51,662 nt of DNA. Source: Candidatus Cloacimonadota bacterium. GTDB taxonomy: Bacteria > Cloacimonadota > Cloacimonadia > Cloacimonadales > Cloacimonadaceae. The notes below the pieces were generated by a model that was not told the DNA's origin, ran no database searches, and worked only from the letters and a program-made list of their open reading frames with translations. The DNA lies in contig JASKKR010000021.1 of NCBI GenBank assembly GCA_030154085.1, positions 1-51,662 on the forward strand. Direction: 5' to 3'. A program made the translations under genes and the position numbers. Shown here piece after piece: positions 9,525 through 17,911 of the stretch (the first letter of the stretch is position 1; every line of letters begins with the position of its first letter).

Positions 9525-10340
9525 TTAGATAATCTTGCCATCAATGCTGATGATATTTGTTTGCGCAGAGTGTTGCTTCCCGGCTTTTTTCAAAGCTCTT
9601 TTGATCAGTACTTCGATTCCACCGCAGCAAGGAACTTCCATGCGCACTATGCTCAAACTTTTGATGTTATGTAAAGAAAAGATCTGAGCCAATTTATCTA
9701 TATAGCGTTCCAAGTCAGAATCCAATTTGGGACAGAATGTTATAACTATCTTACCTTTAAGGAAACGACGATGGAAATCTCCAAAAGCATAGGGAACGCA
9801 ATCTGCTGAAATTAAAAGATCAGCATTTTCAAAATATTGTGCTGCTGGATTGATCAGAGATAGTTGAACCGGCCATTGACCCAATTCTGATTTAATACAA
9901 CCGGACATCTCTTTTTCAGTGAGTTGGGGCTCAATCTTTTTTGCATGAGTGCCTCTGCATCCGCACGCCATGGTTGCTTCCTGAGTAAGTGAATCTACAT
10001 CATAACCCTCGGCTTTCAGAATATCCAAAGCCTGAGCATAGTAGTGCATTTCGCCATGTGCCTTGAGGTGATTTAGGTGAGCTTTGATGGTATTGATCCC
10101 AGCTTTCATGATGTTCTCCATCACCTGTGCCTCGCTGTATGGCTTGGCTTCTCGCTCTTCCACCTGGATGGCATCTTGAGGACATTTCCCCAGACAAGCA
10201 CCCAAGCCATCACAGAACAAATCGCTCACTAGGTGAGCCTTGCCGTCTATCAATTGCAAAGCGCCTTCCGGACAACCCGGAATACATTCTCCGCATCCGT
10301 TGCACTTGTTCTCGTCGATTTTAATAATCTGACGCTTCAT
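9525..10340 (-). CDS. Multi-cluster Fe-S (ferredoxin-type) protein beside hcp
   Basis: The 271-aa protein starts with two [4Fe-4S] motifs (CNGCGECIPGCPEGAL near 13-28; CDGLGACLGKCPQDAI near 43-58). Further cysteines (ACGCRG, SGCIKSE, SADCVP, TFCPKLD, VPCCGG) lie in a C-terminal domain found in proteins encoded next to hcp in anaerobes. It probably hands electrons to Hcp; that role is inferred from neighbourhood. The start overlaps the end of tetR by 20 nt, and GAGG lies 8-9 nt upstream. Confidence 0.88.
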   Translation of the reverse strand: MKRQIIKIDENKCNGCGECIPGCPEGALQLIDGKAHLVSDLFCDGLGACLGKCPQDAIQVEEREAKPYSEAQVMENIMKAGINTIKAHLNHLKAHGEMHYYAQALDILKAEGYDVDSLTQEATMACGCRGTHAKKIEPQLTEKEMSGCIKSELGQWPVQLSLINPAAQYFENADLLISADCVPYAFGDFHRRFLKGKIVITFCPKLDSDLERYIDKLAQIFSLHNIKSLSIVRMEVPCCGGIEVLIKRALKKAGKQHSAQTNIISIDGKII

Positions 10341-10926
10341 TGTATCTTACCTCTATTAGTTTTTTTATCGTATTTAAAAGTCTTGTACCCTCCGAAAGAA
10401 GATCAAAAGAATGTCTGCTTAGATTCCATTGGGTGACAGTGAATCGCATGGAACCAACGATAATGCAAAAAAGATGCATAGGATTGAGATCTTTTCTGAT
10501 TTGCCCGACCTCCTGACCATGCTTGATGTAGCCAAGCACTTCATCCCTATGAGTGTGCATGATGCCACGAAAATAATCATTAAAGCTAGGGTCGTTTTTA
10601 AAAAGTTCTTCGGAAAACATTACCATTGCCAAATCAGGCTCTTTAGCAAAAAGCTCGTACCTATTGAGGACAAAGCGACTGATGCGTTCTATCGGACTGA
10701 GATCCTGGTTATTTATCTCTTGGATAACCTGACAAGATACATACTCAAAGTAACGAAGGATAGTGAGGATAAGTTCTTTCTTACTGGGGAAGTGTCTGTA
10801 TAGAGCGGCATCTGTAACACCAAGGCTCTTGGCAAGGTTTTTAATTGTGAGCTTTGCATAACCTTGACGAGCAAAGACTTTGATGGCAGCCTGTACAATC
10901 TGCTTTTGTTTATCAGTAATATCCAT
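10321..10926 (-). CDS. TetR/AcrR family transcriptional regulator
   Basis: The 201-aa protein has an N-terminal TetR helix-turn-helix (QIVQAAIKVFARQGYAKLTIKNLA...TDAALYRHFPSKKELI) and an all-helical ligand-binding C-terminal domain with no assignable ligand. I chose the ATG at 10926, 8 nt after AGGA, over the ATG at 10935, which overlaps that AGGA. It is the first gene of the operon tetR/Fe-S/cupin/hcp, and a palindromic site lies directly upstream, so it very likely represses its own operon. TetR control of hcp is not the usual arrangement; Crp/Fnr-type HcpR or NsrR are better known. Confidence 0.92.
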   Translation of the reverse strand: MDITDKQKQIVQAAIKVFARQGYAKLTIKNLAKSLGVTDAALYRHFPSKKELILTILRYFEYVSCQVIQEINNQDLSPIERISRFVLNRYELFAKEPDLAMVMFSEELFKNDPSFNDYFRGIMHTHRDEVLGYIKHGQEVGQIRKDLNPMHLFCIIVGSMRFTVTQWNLSRHSFDLLSEGTRLLNTIKKLIEVRYNEASDY

Positions 10927-10943
10927 AGTTAACATCCTAAGTT

Positions 10944-10971
10944 TTAATAGTAAGTAAGTATTTACTTACAA
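10944..10971 (-). promoter_or_regulatory. Palindromic operator inside the putative tetR-hcp promoter
   Basis: Bases 10950-10969 form a 20-bp palindrome, GTAAGTAAGT followed by ATTTACTTAC, in which 18 of 20 positions obey dyad symmetry. On the minus strand it fills the 16-base spacer (plus edges) between TTGTAA (10971-10966) and TATTAA (10949-10944), a fair -35/-10 pair. A repressor bound here would block RNA polymerase. Size and position fit a TetR-family operator. The promoter hexamers are weaker evidence than the palindrome, because the implied transcription start lies very close to the ribosome site. Confidence 0.72.
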
Positions 10972-11855
10972 GCTAAATTAACCATGTGTTTTTAGCAAGT
11001 ATTTTTTTGCTGCTTTTCCAGTATTAGGACTCACTGATATGACATATAATTATATTATTGTTATGAATAACAATGGTTAAAGCATAGTTTATGATATACT
11101 ATATTTTTATAGAAATTGGTTATTTTATTTGTATCTAGCTAGCATTTTGAAATTGGCGTGATAGTATATCAAGTTGCTTTTATAATGTCAGGTATGATTA
11201 CCAGCTATAAGATTACTGCATATTTGATGGAAGCGGTTGAGAGTAATATGTGTTTATGGCATAGGGTTCAGGGCTATCTTTGAATGTCCCTGTATCTCTA
11301 CCAGCTGATAAGAATAGATGGTCATTTTATCTCCAGATTATTTGACGCTATATTTGATAAACAGCAAGAAAAGAGCGCGATCCCAAAGCTGTAACTCCTT
11401 ATTTTCCCGTTTCTTGCTCACTTCTCAAATGGGCGAGAAACGGGGGAGGCGTCTAGAGCGCATCTTTTGATCTTTTGTAGGCATTTATGACGCTGAAATT
11501 TTCCAATGTTAGGTGGAAAATTGTATAAATATAGTTTCAGAGAAAATTGATATTTGCTTTATCCGAGGAATGTGGGATCAATCTCAATCTGCAATGTGAC
11601 CCCTTTTTGGAGACAAGATCCTGCTAAAATATAGGCGATGGCTTTCTTTTTGTATTACTTGATTAAATGTATTTAAAACATCCGGGAGCAGGTGTGAAGC
11701 TTCAGAGTAATTGCTATCTTTAAAAGTGTTTTTTGATAAATCATATAGTTTTTTACTATTGATAATCATAGCTTTGTAAACGATATCCGGCGTTTGCAGA
11801 GCTTTTCACTTGCCCAAAATATGGGGATGGGTATTTTGTCATCAAGAGGTATAGA
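10972..11855. other. Long intergenic region between the tetR operon and hydE
   Basis: This AT-rich stretch separates divergent operons. It holds repeat copy 1 (11384-11500) and an inverted repeat (ATTGTTAT at 11057-11064, ATAACAAT at 11067-11074). A 61-codon minus-strand reading frame at 11584-11769 has no recognisable feature and no good ribosome site. I find no tRNA and no clear rho-independent terminator. The last 80 bases must hold the hydE promoter, but I cannot pick one with confidence. Confidence 0.6.
11384..11500 (+). repeat. Dispersed hairpin repeat, copy 1
   Basis: The copy begins CAAAGCTGTAACTCCTTATT and contains a 12-bp stem (CCCGTTTCTTGC at 11406-11417 with GCGAGAAACGGG at 11433-11444, one G-T pair) closing a 15-base loop. 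A possible second short stem joins GCGTC (about 11450) to GACGC (about 11489). Copies 2 and 3 share the whole unit; copy 4 shares the first 75 bases or so. No T-run follows the stem, so it is not a standard terminator. Confidence 0.85.
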
Positions 11856-12902
11856 ATGCGACCAGATAAAAATGAATTAATTCAAATGCTCAGCCTTGAG
11901 ACAGACGAAGAGCTAAATGAACTATATAAAAGAGCTTACGAGATTAAGAAATCAAAAGTAGGCACTAAAGTCTATTTTCGTGGAATAATCGAGCTTAGTA
12001 ATATCTGTTATAAGAATTGCTACTACTGTGGCATACGAAGAGGTAATCCAAATTTTACACGCTATACGATCTCAATGGAAGAAGCTCTTACTGAGGCTAA
12101 ATGGTGCTATGAACAGCATTATGGCAGCCTTGTTATCCAGGCAGGAGAGCGTACTGATAAAGCTTGGATAGATTTTGTTACCGAGCTGATCAGCGGGATA
12201 AAACAGCTTTCCGATGGTAAATTGGGCATTACGCTATCTTTGGGTGAGCAAAGCGAAGAAACTTATCAAAGATGGTTTGATGCTGGAGCGCACCGCTATC
12301 TTTTACGTATTGAGACTACGAATCAGAAGCTATACAAAGAGCTCCATCCGCAAGATCATGATTTTGAATATAGGATGAGCTGTTTACGCCTTTTGCGCAA
12401 GGTTGGATATCAAGTAGGAACCGGCGTTATGGAGGGCTTGCCTGGACAAAGTATAGAAGATCTTGCTGATGACATTTTATTCTTCTATGATGAAGATGTA
12501 GATATGCTTGGGATGGGGCCATACATACCTCATCGCGACACACCGCTTGGGTCTCTAGTTGAAGGTTTTGACAAGGAGAAAGCCCTCAAAATGGGCTTGA
12601 AGATGATAGCAACTTGTCGCATTGCTTTGCAAGATGTGAATATAGCTACGACGACTGCCTTGCAAGCTCTGCACCCGGAAGGAAGAGAACTAGGTCTTAT
12701 GGCTGGAGCGAATGTCTTAATGCCAAACATCACAGATACAAAATACCGGGAGGAATATCAGCTATATGAGGGTAAGCCTTGTTTAGATGAAAATGCGGAT
12801 CAATGCATTGGTTGTTTAGCCCGTAGGATTACTTCGATCGGCGAGACAATAGGCTTTGATGAATGGGGAGATTCCCTGCATTATAGTAAACGAAAGAGCT
12901 GA
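11856..12902 (+). CDS. hydE: [FeFe]-hydrogenase maturase HydE (radical SAM)
   Basis: The 348-aa protein carries the radical SAM motif C-x3-C-x2-C (C51, C55, C58) in ICYKNCYYCGIRRGN, then LVIQAGE, a substrate-barrel region with GTGVMEGLPGQS, and a C-terminal C-x7-C-x2-C (PCLDENADQCIGC) that holds a second cluster in some HydE proteins. HydE helps build the dithiolate-bridged diiron subcluster of [FeFe] hydrogenase together with HydF and HydG. Neither partner, nor the hydrogenase, is in the window, so the maturation genes are scattered. Start at 11856 follows AGAGG by 6 nt. Confidence 0.93.
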   Translation: MRPDKNELIQMLSLETDEELNELYKRAYEIKKSKVGTKVYFRGIIELSNICYKNCYYCGIRRGNPNFTRYTISMEEALTEAKWCYEQHYGSLVIQAGERTDKAWIDFVTELISGIKQLSDGKLGITLSLGEQSEETYQRWFDAGAHRYLLRIETTNQKLYKELHPQDHDFEYRMSCLRLLRKVGYQVGTGVMEGLPGQSIEDLADDILFFYDEDVDMLGMGPYIPHRDTPLGSLVEGFDKEKALKMGLKMIATCRIALQDVNIATTTALQALHPEGRELGLMAGANVLMPNITDTKYREEYQLYEGKPCLDENADQCIGCLARRITSIGETIGFDEWGDSLHYSKRKS

Positions 12903-13020
12903 TGCTTTCCACCCTGTTAATCTAATTTACTGAAAAACCGAAATCATTATTACGTTTCGGAATGCTTCTTGCATATATATGCTTAAAGAATATAATACTG
13001 ACCACTCCATGGAGGTTTGA

Positions 13021-14040
13021 ATGACACGGAAGTTTTTATTTTACATAGCAATAATAGCGGCTTTGCTTCTTACTGCTTGTGCTGAAAAGAATACAGCATA
13101 TGAGGATTCAAACGCCTTAGACCTCATCAGTATAGTTCCTGTCGTGGGCAATCCTTCTGATTTGGACTATGATGCAACACACATGTATGTAGCCTTGGAT
13201 CAGGGCGGTCTGGCTGCTATTGATATGCAAAGCTATCAGACCAAATGGTACACTACCGCACCTTCAGAGGATGGGAGCATCACAGAATTTAAGCAAACTC
13301 GCATCTTAAGTGTGGTTCCGGAATATAATCGCTTATTTTTGAACGAGATTACCGGCACTGATAATATCCACATCATGGATTCCTCCAACCCTGATTCTTT
13401 AAAAATCATAGATTCAGTGACAGGTGGCACCTTTGATATTCAGGATATACAAACTCGCGTACTTGACACACCGATAGATGATAACCCGATTGAGGTCATA
13501 TATTGTGATAGTGATAATATCAATTATCGTCTTTACAATGCCGAACTTTGGGTAGGCTTTGGTTTTACGATTCCTAACCTTCCGTTGCGTCTTTCCGGAG
13601 TGGATTTTGACGATTCATATATTTATGTAGCAGCTCACCAGAGAGGACTTATCATTTACAGCAAAGAAGATGGTAGCATGATCAGCGAATATCCAATTTA
13701 TGGCGATGCTCTCAAGGTAAAAGTGGCGAACGGATATGCTTTTGTAGCTTCTCGACAGGGTGGAATCCAAATCGTCGATGTACGCAATCCTAATTCTCCA
13801 GAACTAGCAGATGGTTTTGTAACTGTCGGTTATGCTCAAAGTGTAGACTATCACAATGGTAGATTGGCAGTAGCCTCAGGAAGTGGTGGAACCTATGTGT
13901 TTGATGTGACCAATCCCTATGATCTGCGCTTGATCCAACGGATCACAGAGTGTGGATATGCCAACGCAGTTAAATTTAAAGATGACATTCTTTCAATAGG
14001 TAGCAGAGACGATGGAATCTTCTTCTACCAGATGAGATAG
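13021..14040 (+). CDS. LVIVD-repeat lipoprotein
   Basis: The 339-aa protein has a lipoprotein signal (LLLTAC lipobox, Cys about residue 20), so it is probably anchored on a membrane facing out of the cytoplasm. The rest is a beta-propeller-like series of LVIVD-type repeats: GLAAIDMQ, IHIMDSSNPDSLKIID, GGIQIVDVRNPNSPELAD and GTYVFDVTNPYDLRLIQ. Such proteins are surface or periplasmic and their ligands are unknown. GGAGG (13012-13016) precedes the start, and a strong terminator follows, so it is a single-gene unit. Confidence 0.85.
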   Translation: MTRKFLFYIAIIAALLLTACAEKNTAYEDSNALDLISIVPVVGNPSDLDYDATHMYVALDQGGLAAIDMQSYQTKWYTTAPSEDGSITEFKQTRILSVVPEYNRLFLNEITGTDNIHIMDSSNPDSLKIIDSVTGGTFDIQDIQTRVLDTPIDDNPIEVIYCDSDNINYRLYNAELWVGFGFTIPNLPLRLSGVDFDDSYIYVAAHQRGLIIYSKEDGSMISEYPIYGDALKVKVANGYAFVASRQGGIQIVDVRNPNSPELADGFVTVGYAQSVDYHNGRLAVASGSGGTYVFDVTNPYDLRLIQRITECGYANAVKFKDDILSIGSRDDGIFFYQMR

Positions 14041-14073
14041 CGATAAGTAACCTCTAAATATAGACGCTTTATA

Positions 14074-14112
14074 GGGAATCCAGAGCTAAAAGTTTGGGAT
14101 TCCCTTTTTATT
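14074..14112 (+). terminator. Rho-independent terminator after the LVIVD lipoprotein gene
   Basis: GGGAATCC (14074-14081) pairs with GGATTCCC (14097-14104) around a 15-base loop, followed by TTTTTATTAT. It lies 34 nt past the stop codon on the same strand. Confidence 0.85.
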
Positions 14113-14384
14113 ATACCTGTAAGAGCTTATTCTGTTAAACGTTTATGCTAAGTCAGCCGATTTATTTTGAAATTGAAGCTTTAGATCCTGCGGGATTTTC
14201 TATTGGGTTTGTCTCACTTTTGCTTACTATGATCACGATCCTGAGATCAGATCATCGTAGATTGTGCTACCGAGGAGAGATCTTTTTGGATATTACGTGC
14301 TAATAGTGGGTCTATAATAGAGCAAACTTGACAAAAATTGGCTTTAAAAAAAGTGTCAGAATAAATGAAGAAATTGGAGTAATG
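14113..14384. other. Leader region of the decarboxylase beta gene
   Basis: A perfect TATAAT lies at 14313-14318, but the best upstream -35 match (TTGGAT at 14286-14291) is 21 bases away, which is long. A TTGACA at 14328-14333 has no -10 at suitable spacing. Transcription probably starts in this gap, since a terminator lies just upstream. No riboswitch-like structure was recognised. Confidence 0.35.
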
Positions 14385-15485
14385 ATGGAAACTATGTTTT
14401 CCGCTATCATGAATTTTCAGCTTACTCAAGTGATCATGATTGTTGTGGGCTTGGTGCTGATCTGGTTAGCGATAGCAAAGAAATATGAACCAGCACTGTT
14501 GTTGCCTATTGGTTTTGGTACGATTCTGACTAATATTCCGTTATCTGCAGCCATAGGTGAGCATGGACCTCTGACTATTCTTTTCCGTTTTGGCATCGAC
14601 ACCGAGCTATTTCCATTATTGATATTCATTGCTATTGGCGCAATGATTGATTTTACGCCATTATTAAAGAATCCCTTTATGCTGTTGTTTGGCGCAGCCG
14701 CTCAATTTGGTATTTTTGTGACCATAGTCTTGGCGGCAGCTTTTGGTTTTGACATCAAAGAAGCAGCCTCAATCGGGATAATCGGTGCAGCTGATGGACC
14801 AACCTCTATCTATGTGGCAAATCGATTTGCTCCTAATTTGTTGGGACCGATATCGGTGGCAGCCTATTCATACATGGCATTGGTTCCCATCATTCAACCT
14901 CCTGTAATTCGTGCGCTTACTACCAAGAATGAGCGCTTGATCCACATGGATTATCATGCCGGAGATGTCTCACGCACTCTTAAGATTCTTTTCCCCATTG
15001 CGATTACTATTGTAGCTGGGATCTTTGTGCCAGCGTCTCTTGCTCTGATTGGTTTCTTGATGTTTGGGAATCTATTACGTGAATGTGGCGTATTGGAAAA
15101 TCTCTCAAAATCAGCACAAAATGAACTGGGAAATTTAGTTACGATCCTTTTGGGACTCACAATTGCCAGCAAGATGCAGGGGGAGCTGTTCCTCACTAAG
15201 AGTACTATCTTTATCCTTATTTTAGGGCTCGTAGCTTTTATCTTTGATACCGCCGGAGGAGTACTTTTTGCAAAGTTTTTGAACCTGATACGCAAAGAAA
15301 AAGTGAATCCGATGATCGGAGCGTGTGGAATCTCTGCTTTCCCAATGAGTGCGCGAGTGATTCACCAAATGGGTCAAAAGGAAGATCCCTTCAATTTCCT
15401 TTTAATGCCAGCGGTCAGTGTGAATGTCGGTGGACAGATTAGTTCTGTGATTGCAGGTGGATTAATCCTTTCGCTATTAGCTTAG
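14385..15485 (+). CDS. Na+-translocating decarboxylase beta subunit
   Basis: The 366-aa, strongly hydrophobic protein matches the OadB/MmdB/GcdB family. It has LLPIGFGTILTNIP, the hallmark AADGPTSIYVANRFAP segment, PPVIRALTTKNER, and a C-terminal GACGISAFPMSARV. The beta subunit couples decarboxylation of a carboxybiotin to Na+ export across the inner membrane. Substrate (oxaloacetate, methylmalonyl-CoA or glutaconyl-CoA) cannot be told from this subunit. The alpha, gamma and biotin-carrier subunits are not neighbours. I chose the ATG at 14385, 5 nt after GGAG; the in-frame ATG at 14328 adds a non-family N-terminus. Confidence 0.9.
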   Translation: METMFSAIMNFQLTQVIMIVVGLVLIWLAIAKKYEPALLLPIGFGTILTNIPLSAAIGEHGPLTILFRFGIDTELFPLLIFIAIGAMIDFTPLLKNPFMLLFGAAAQFGIFVTIVLAAAFGFDIKEAASIGIIGAADGPTSIYVANRFAPNLLGPISVAAYSYMALVPIIQPPVIRALTTKNERLIHMDYHAGDVSRTLKILFPIAITIVAGIFVPASLALIGFLMFGNLLRECGVLENLSKSAQNELGNLVTILLGLTIASKMQGELFLTKSTIFILILGLVAFIFDTAGGVLFAKFLNLIRKEKVNPMIGACGISAFPMSARVIHQMGQKEDPFNFLLMPAVSVNVGGQISSVIAGGLILSLLA

Positions 15486-15490
15486 AAGGC

Positions 15491-15877
15491 ATGATGAAGA
15501 AAGAATTTATGGAACTTTTAACTCTGGCAAAAGAAGCAAGCGTGCATGCTTATTCTCCGTATTCGGGCTATAAAGTTGGCAGTGCTGTGCTCTGTAAAGA
15601 CGGCAAGACCTACTCCGGATGCAATGTCGAAAATGCGTCTTATTCTCTTACTCTCTGTGCTGAGCGTACGGCGATTTTCAAGGCTATCAGCGAGGGGGAA
15701 AGGGAGTTTGCTGCAATAGCAATCTTTGTTGACAGTGATCGAGCTTTTCCCCCGTGTGGAGCTTGCCGACAAGTGATAAGTGAATTTGCTCCTAAGATCC
15801 CAGTTATCTATGCAAATCAAACTGAGACAATCGAGACCACGATGGAGAATCTGCTTCCGGGAGCGTTTCATCTGTGA
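15491..15877 (+). CDS. cdd: Cytidine deaminase
   Basis: The 128-aa protein is a compact, homotetramer-type cytidine deaminase with YSPYSGYKVGSAV near the start and the zinc/catalytic motifs NVENASYSLTLCAERTA and PPCGACRQV. It converts cytidine and deoxycytidine to uridine forms in pyrimidine salvage. AAGG lies just before two tandem ATGs (15491, 15494); either could be used. It begins 5 nt after the decarboxylase gene, and its stop overlaps the GTG start of the next gene. Confidence 0.95.
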   Translation: MMKKEFMELLTLAKEASVHAYSPYSGYKVGSAVLCKDGKTYSGCNVENASYSLTLCAERTAIFKAISEGEREFAAIAIFVDSDRAFPPCGACRQVISEFAPKIPVIYANQTETIETTMENLLPGAFHL

Positions 15878-16782
15878 TAAATCCTTTCTTGGAATCTTGC
15901 GTCATGTGTCCACGAGAATGTGGGGCAAATCGCTATCAGCGAAGAGGATATTGTCAGGCGGGAGCAGAGCTTGAGATTAATCTTGCGCAATTGCATTTTG
16001 GAGAAGAACCGCCCATTTCCGGCAGCAGAGGGAGTGGAACTATCTTTTTCTGCCATTGCAATCTACGCTGCATTTATTGCCAAAATTATCAGATCAGTAT
16101 AAAGGGTTATGGAAGGGAAATATCACAGGCTCAAGCTATCGAGATCATGCTCTTTCTCCAAGAACAGGGAGCTCACAATATCAACCTTGTAACTCCCTCA
16201 CATTATGCGTTGCAGTTGGTGGAAATCCTCACCAAAGCCAAAGAACAAGGGCTGAAAATTCCTGTGCTGTACAATAGCAGTGCCTATGATAAAGTAGAAA
16301 TGCTTAAAGTTTTGGAAGATGTGGTGGATATCTATCTTCCGGACTATAAATATCATCATGCTGTCTATGCTAAAAAGTATTCCCATGCTCCCGATTATCC
16401 CCAGGTAGCACAAAAAGCTATCTCCGAAATGATCAGACAAAAAGGATTTCTACAACTAGATTCTGAGGGAATTGCAACAAAAGGGGTGCTCGTGCGGCAT
16501 CTGGTGTTGCCAAATATGCTGAGCGGCAGTCGGGCAGCTTTGCAGATGCTTGCTTCTGACTATGGGACTAAGATCCCCATCAGTTTGATGGGACAGTATT
16601 ATCCAACATATGATGCACACCATTATCCGGAGTTAGATCGGGGCATCACTGAAAAAGAATATCAAAAAGCACTTGACGTAATCTATGATCTTGGTTTAGA
16701 TTGCGTTTATATACAAGAATTGTCTAGTGACGATAGCTGGACGCCAGATTTTCTTTGCAACAATGCAGCTAATAATGACTAA
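15874..16782 (+). CDS. Radical SAM protein, COG1313 (PflX-like)
   Basis: The 302-aa protein has an N-terminal cysteine set (C9, C12, C16, C27) and the radical SAM motif C61-x3-C65-x2-C68 in CNLRCIYCQNYQIS, as in COG1313, the family of pyruvate-formate-lyase-activase-like proteins of unknown substrate. VLPDYKYH-type and LVRHLVLPN segments also match. The start is GTG at 15874, overlapping the cdd stop, with GGGAG about 10 nt upstream. Its family is related to, but distinct from, the radical SAM protein usually paired with Memo and AMMECR1, so a link to the pair at 6031-7404 is only a guess. Confidence 0.88.
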   Translation: MINPFLESCVMCPRECGANRYQRRGYCQAGAELEINLAQLHFGEEPPISGSRGSGTIFFCHCNLRCIYCQNYQISIKGYGREISQAQAIEIMLFLQEQGAHNINLVTPSHYALQLVEILTKAKEQGLKIPVLYNSSAYDKVEMLKVLEDVVDIYLPDYKYHHAVYAKKYSHAPDYPQVAQKAISEMIRQKGFLQLDSEGIATKGVLVRHLVLPNMLSGSRAALQMLASDYGTKIPISLMGQYYPTYDAHHYPELDRGITEKEYQKALDVIYDLGLDCVYIQELSSDDSWTPDFLCNNAANND

Positions 16783-16795
16783 GGAAACTAATTAT

Positions 16796-17911
16796 ATGAA
16801 ACAAATTATACTTGCAATGCTTTTGATGCTGCAGGTCATAGCTGTGTCTGCATTGAACATTGAAATTAGGGAGGAAGAGCTTCGTTTTGGCATCCCAGAA
16901 GTAGAGATGGATGGCATTCCTTATGTCGGGGTTGATGATCTTAGCCCTATCCTGAAATGCATCAATAAACAAGATCGGCAAGATCAAAGACTATATCTAC
17001 ATATCTATGGCGAGACCTTCATATTTTTAGAGGATAGTTCCTATTATAGCTACAAAATTGATTCATATAACATGCACTATGCACTCAAGCGCATTGGAAG
17101 CCAATATTTTTTGCCGAGGGTATTTTTAGTTGAACATCTGCCTATGCACTTTGCTGAAGAAGTGAGATATGAAAACGATACTCTGTCTGTCAAAAAACCG
17201 GTTGATCATAGCGTGCGGAGAATAGTGATAGATCCCGGTCACGGCGGTAGGGATCCTGGAGCGATCGGGAAAGTACTCGGAGTGCATGAGAAGGACGTAA
17301 ATTTGGCAGTATCGCTAAAGCTCAAAGCTCTCTTAGAACGTGAGCTGGGGGTTACAGTTTTGATGACACGTGAGGATGATAGTTTTGTCTCGCTAAATGA
17401 TCGAACCCGTTTCGCAAATGAAAATAAGGCAGATCTCTTTATAAGTATCCATACAAATGCGTCCAAATCCAGGAGCTCTCAGGGTACTGAAACCTATTAT
17501 CTTTCCACAGCGATGACTTCAGATGCCAGAGCGGTCGAGGCCTTGGAAAACCAAGTGGTAGACCTATATGAAGGCGGGGCGTCCGCTCGCAGTGTCTATG
17601 ATGGTTTGGATTTTATCCTCAGTGACCTGAGCCAGACAGAGCATCTTCAGAGTAGCAATGAATTGGCAAGCAGCGTTCAGCAAAATATTATTGCTGGAGC
17701 CAGAACATATGACCGGGGGGTTAAGCAGGCAAACTTCTATGTTCTTCGTGGTGCTTTTATGCCGTCTATTCTCGTGGAACTTGGTTTCATTTCCCATCCT
17801 GAAGAAGAACGACTTTTGATCAATGAAGAATATCAACTGCGCTTGGCAAGAACCATTTTTGAGGGTATCAAACGCTTTAAATATCGCTATGACAGAATCA
17901 GGAATACATGA
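16796..17911 (+). CDS. N-acetylmuramoyl-L-alanine amidase (Amidase_3)
   Basis: The 371-aa exported protein has a signal peptide (1-19), an N-terminal region of about 115 residues that may bind the wall, and a C-terminal Amidase_3 domain: VIDPGHGGRDPGAIG (H149), E165, SIHTNAS (H219) and ILVELGFISHPEE with the catalytic Glu. It cleaves the amide bond between MurNAc and the peptide stem in peptidoglycan. I chose the ATG at 16796 (AAGGAA about 9 nt upstream) over 16727, which would overlap the previous gene and hide the signal peptide. Its stop overlaps the kinase start by 4 nt. Confidence 0.92.
   Translation: MKQIILAMLLMLQVIAVSALNIEIREEELRFGIPEVEMDGIPYVGVDDLSPILKCINKQDRQDQRLYLHIYGETFIFLEDSSYYSYKIDSYNMHYALKRIGSQYFLPRVFLVEHLPMHFAEEVRYENDTLSVKKPVDHSVRRIVIDPGHGGRDPGAIGKVLGVHEKDVNLAVSLKLKALLERELGVTVLMTREDDSFVSLNDRTRFANENKADLFISIHTNASKSRSSQGTETYYLSTAMTSDARAVEALENQVVDLYEGGASARSVYDGLDFILSDLSQTEHLQSSNELASSVQQNIIAGARTYDRGVKQANFYVLRGAFMPSILVELGFISHPEEERLLINEEYQLRLARTIFEGIKRFKYRYDRIRNT

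Noticed and set aside
11057-11074. Inverted repeat TTGTTA-4-TAACAA resembling a Rex site
   Set aside because: Rex sites have two more bases between these half-sites, and the spot is far from any start codon (about 780 bp from hydE).
11406-11444. Hairpin in repeat copies as rho-independent terminator
   Set aside because: Strong stem but followed by GGAGGC rather than a T-run, in every copy.
11584-11769. 61-codon minus-strand reading frame
   Set aside because: No recognisable motif, no good ribosome site, and located in an AT-rich gap next to a repeat.
12938-12960. CCGAAA...TTTCGG hairpin after hydE
   Set aside because: The T-run lies on the minus-strand side only, and no minus-strand gene ends here; not safe to call as the hydE terminator.
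15874-16782. Missing radical SAM member of the AmmeMemoRadiSam set
   Set aside because: Its cysteine layout fits COG1313 rather than the family usually linked to Memo/AMMECR1, and it lies 8.5 kb away among unrelated genes.
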